Positions 62,715 to 64,000 of a DNA stretch of 64,000 nucleotides are shown one piece after another. The notes beneath the pieces were generated by a model. That model was not told the DNA's origin, ran no database searches, and saw only the letters and a list, made by a program, of their open reading frames with translations. How positions within the stretch are numbered: the stretch's first letter is position 1; every line of letters begins with the position of its first letter. A program made the translations under genes and the position numbers. Origin of the DNA: Megaleporinus macrocephalus (lineage: Eukaryota > Chordata > Actinopteri > Characiformes > Anostomidae); contig CM038722.1 of the NCBI GenBank assembly GCA_021613375.1, positions 22,712,107 through 22,776,106 on the forward strand. Direction: 5' to 3'.

Positions 62715-64000
62715 CTAGAGAGGGATGGAGTAAGCAGAGATCAGCACTTTTAGCGTGGCTTCATTCGTCACAGAGTTGTGTAGCTGTGCAAAAGACTGGC
62801 CTTCACTTCTTTTTTTTCCAGTCAGCCACAAAATGATTTGTCTCAGGAGATATTTCAGAGAAGGACTGGATATAAGACTACCTGCTTGCATAATGAAGTC
62901 AAAAGGAAAGTAACCTAAAAAAACAAAGATATTTCTGAGAGAATAGTTCAAGAAAGGTTAATATAGATAAAAATGAGACTTTTAACCACCATGCAAAACC
63001 AGGCAGACCACCAAAACTGCCACTATCAGATAAACGGTCGGTAAAGATGTCATCTCTGAGACAGAGGAGAACATCAAGTTCCGCTCTTGCTGCAGATCTG
63101 ACAGAAAACCACACGTGATTAAGTCTGTCCTTCCACTGTGAGGGAACAACTCATAGCTACAAGTATGAAAGATGGTGTAGCCGTCATTGAATAAAAAAGG
63201 AGACGGACATAAAAGAACATGTGCAGACCAAACAAAGAATTGGCTGGACTGACCACCCCAAAGTCCAGACCCCAACATCACAGAATGTGGGATTACTTGA
63301 ATGCTGAGACTCAGAAAATGCAACCAACTTCTATGACTGAGCTTTGGAGGTGTGTGTCCCCATTAATGTATATAGTAATTAATATATTATATTTAGTATA
63401 CATATATTGAGGCTTTCATGTAATATCTGATGAAGATATTTGATGTTTTCTACTTACCTGACACTGAAGGGAGGAATAAATTCAAAAGCCCTTTTGAGAG
63501 GAAATAAAAGCAGAGTGGTGTCTGACTTGTTCAAAGTACTGTATGTTTTAGGGAAGTGAGCATACTGAGTTCTAATAGTAATGTATTAATCTGAGTAGTA
63601 CAGTAGTTGACGTTAAACTAGAAACATCAAAATCCCAAACTGAATCCATATGTATATTTCCATGACTTATAATATATAAATTATGGTCCAGACCTATTTT
63701 TTTGGCCAAGAGGAACAGAATATATATATTATTCTGGAGCACTGAATGTAATATGCCAGCAGGCATGTTTAGTTGAGGTTGTTTTGTCATGTATGCCTCC
63801 CGTGCTTAGTTGCTTCAGATTGGTCTCTAGCTCACTGGACAGTGCTGGATCTGAACTACTGGATGGGGTGTACTAGACTGAGGATGGAATTGAGCTGTGC
63901 AGGCTGGTAGATCTCCAGAAACAGGATTTGGTACGCCTGGTCCAACACATCTACAGGCAAGTTCTGCCTGTTATTTAAATTTATTTAAATTGCTGTAGGA
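62715..64000 (-). other. evi5 intron to window end
   Basis: Apart from the Tc1 remnant, I find no coding sequence. The upstream evi5 exon(s) for roughly the first 90 residues are not recognisable here. Confidence 0.55.
63190..63355 (+). pseudogene. Tc1-like transposase remnant
   Basis: The plus strand near 63253 reads PPQSPDPNITE, close to the conserved P-x-Q-S-P-D-L-N of Tc1-family transposases, then W-D-Y-L-N-A-E in a shifted frame. Frameshifts make it non-functional. Confidence 0.5.

Overview
This window is vertebrate genomic DNA from a teleost fish. Evidence: exons with GT-AG introns, fish-type retroelement and hAT/Tc1 debris, dense microsatellites and minisatellites, and recognisable fish orthologues. 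Some dispersed repeats resemble ones I associate with otophysan fishes (characins, catfishes), but that is recollection only and a species call is not safe. There is no prokaryotic gene, CRISPR array, rRNA or functional tRNA gene.

Three protein-coding genes are present. (1) At 384-5962 (+) are eight consecutive exons of an egg-coat gene with a trefoil domain and a ZP module (ZP1/ZP4 class). Its 5' end lies outside the window and its last exon is unresolved. (2) At 6573-17322 (-) is a GFI1-family zinc-finger repressor gene. It has an N-terminal SNAG motif, one intact finger, an eroded second finger, three highly conserved fingers (canonical ZF3-ZF5), and no sixth finger. All exons join in frame, giving about 252 residues, or 215 if the eroded exon is skipped. 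(3) At 33148-62714 (-) is evi5, with 18 exons covering the TBC Rab-GAP domain, the long coiled coil and the C-terminus. Only the N-terminal exon(s) are missing, presumably beyond 64000. The evi5-gfi1 order and orientation match mammalian 1p22-type synteny.

Layout: the ZP gene and the gfi1-like gene are tail to tail, with candidate poly(A) signals about 120 bp apart (6408 and 6528). The gfi1-like introns and flank (6.7-24.7 kb) are packed with repeats: an 85-bp array, a 41-bp AT-rich array, a 3-kb compound 26/32-bp minisatellite followed by a 0.65-kb pyrimidine tract, and at least seven copies of one inverted-repeat element family. From about 26.8 to 33.1 kb the DNA is largely free of recognised repeats and is probably the long evi5 3'UTR. 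The evi5 introns carry a 40-bp array of about 36 units, (AT)n and (CA)n tracts, two related hAT elements, a Tc1-type MITE, a tRNA-derived SINE and fossils of hAT and Tc1 transposases.

The most unusual observation is the gfi1-like gene. It appears to be a slimmed paralogue that keeps the corepressor-recruiting tail and the three DNA-contacting fingers while the other fingers decay or are lost.
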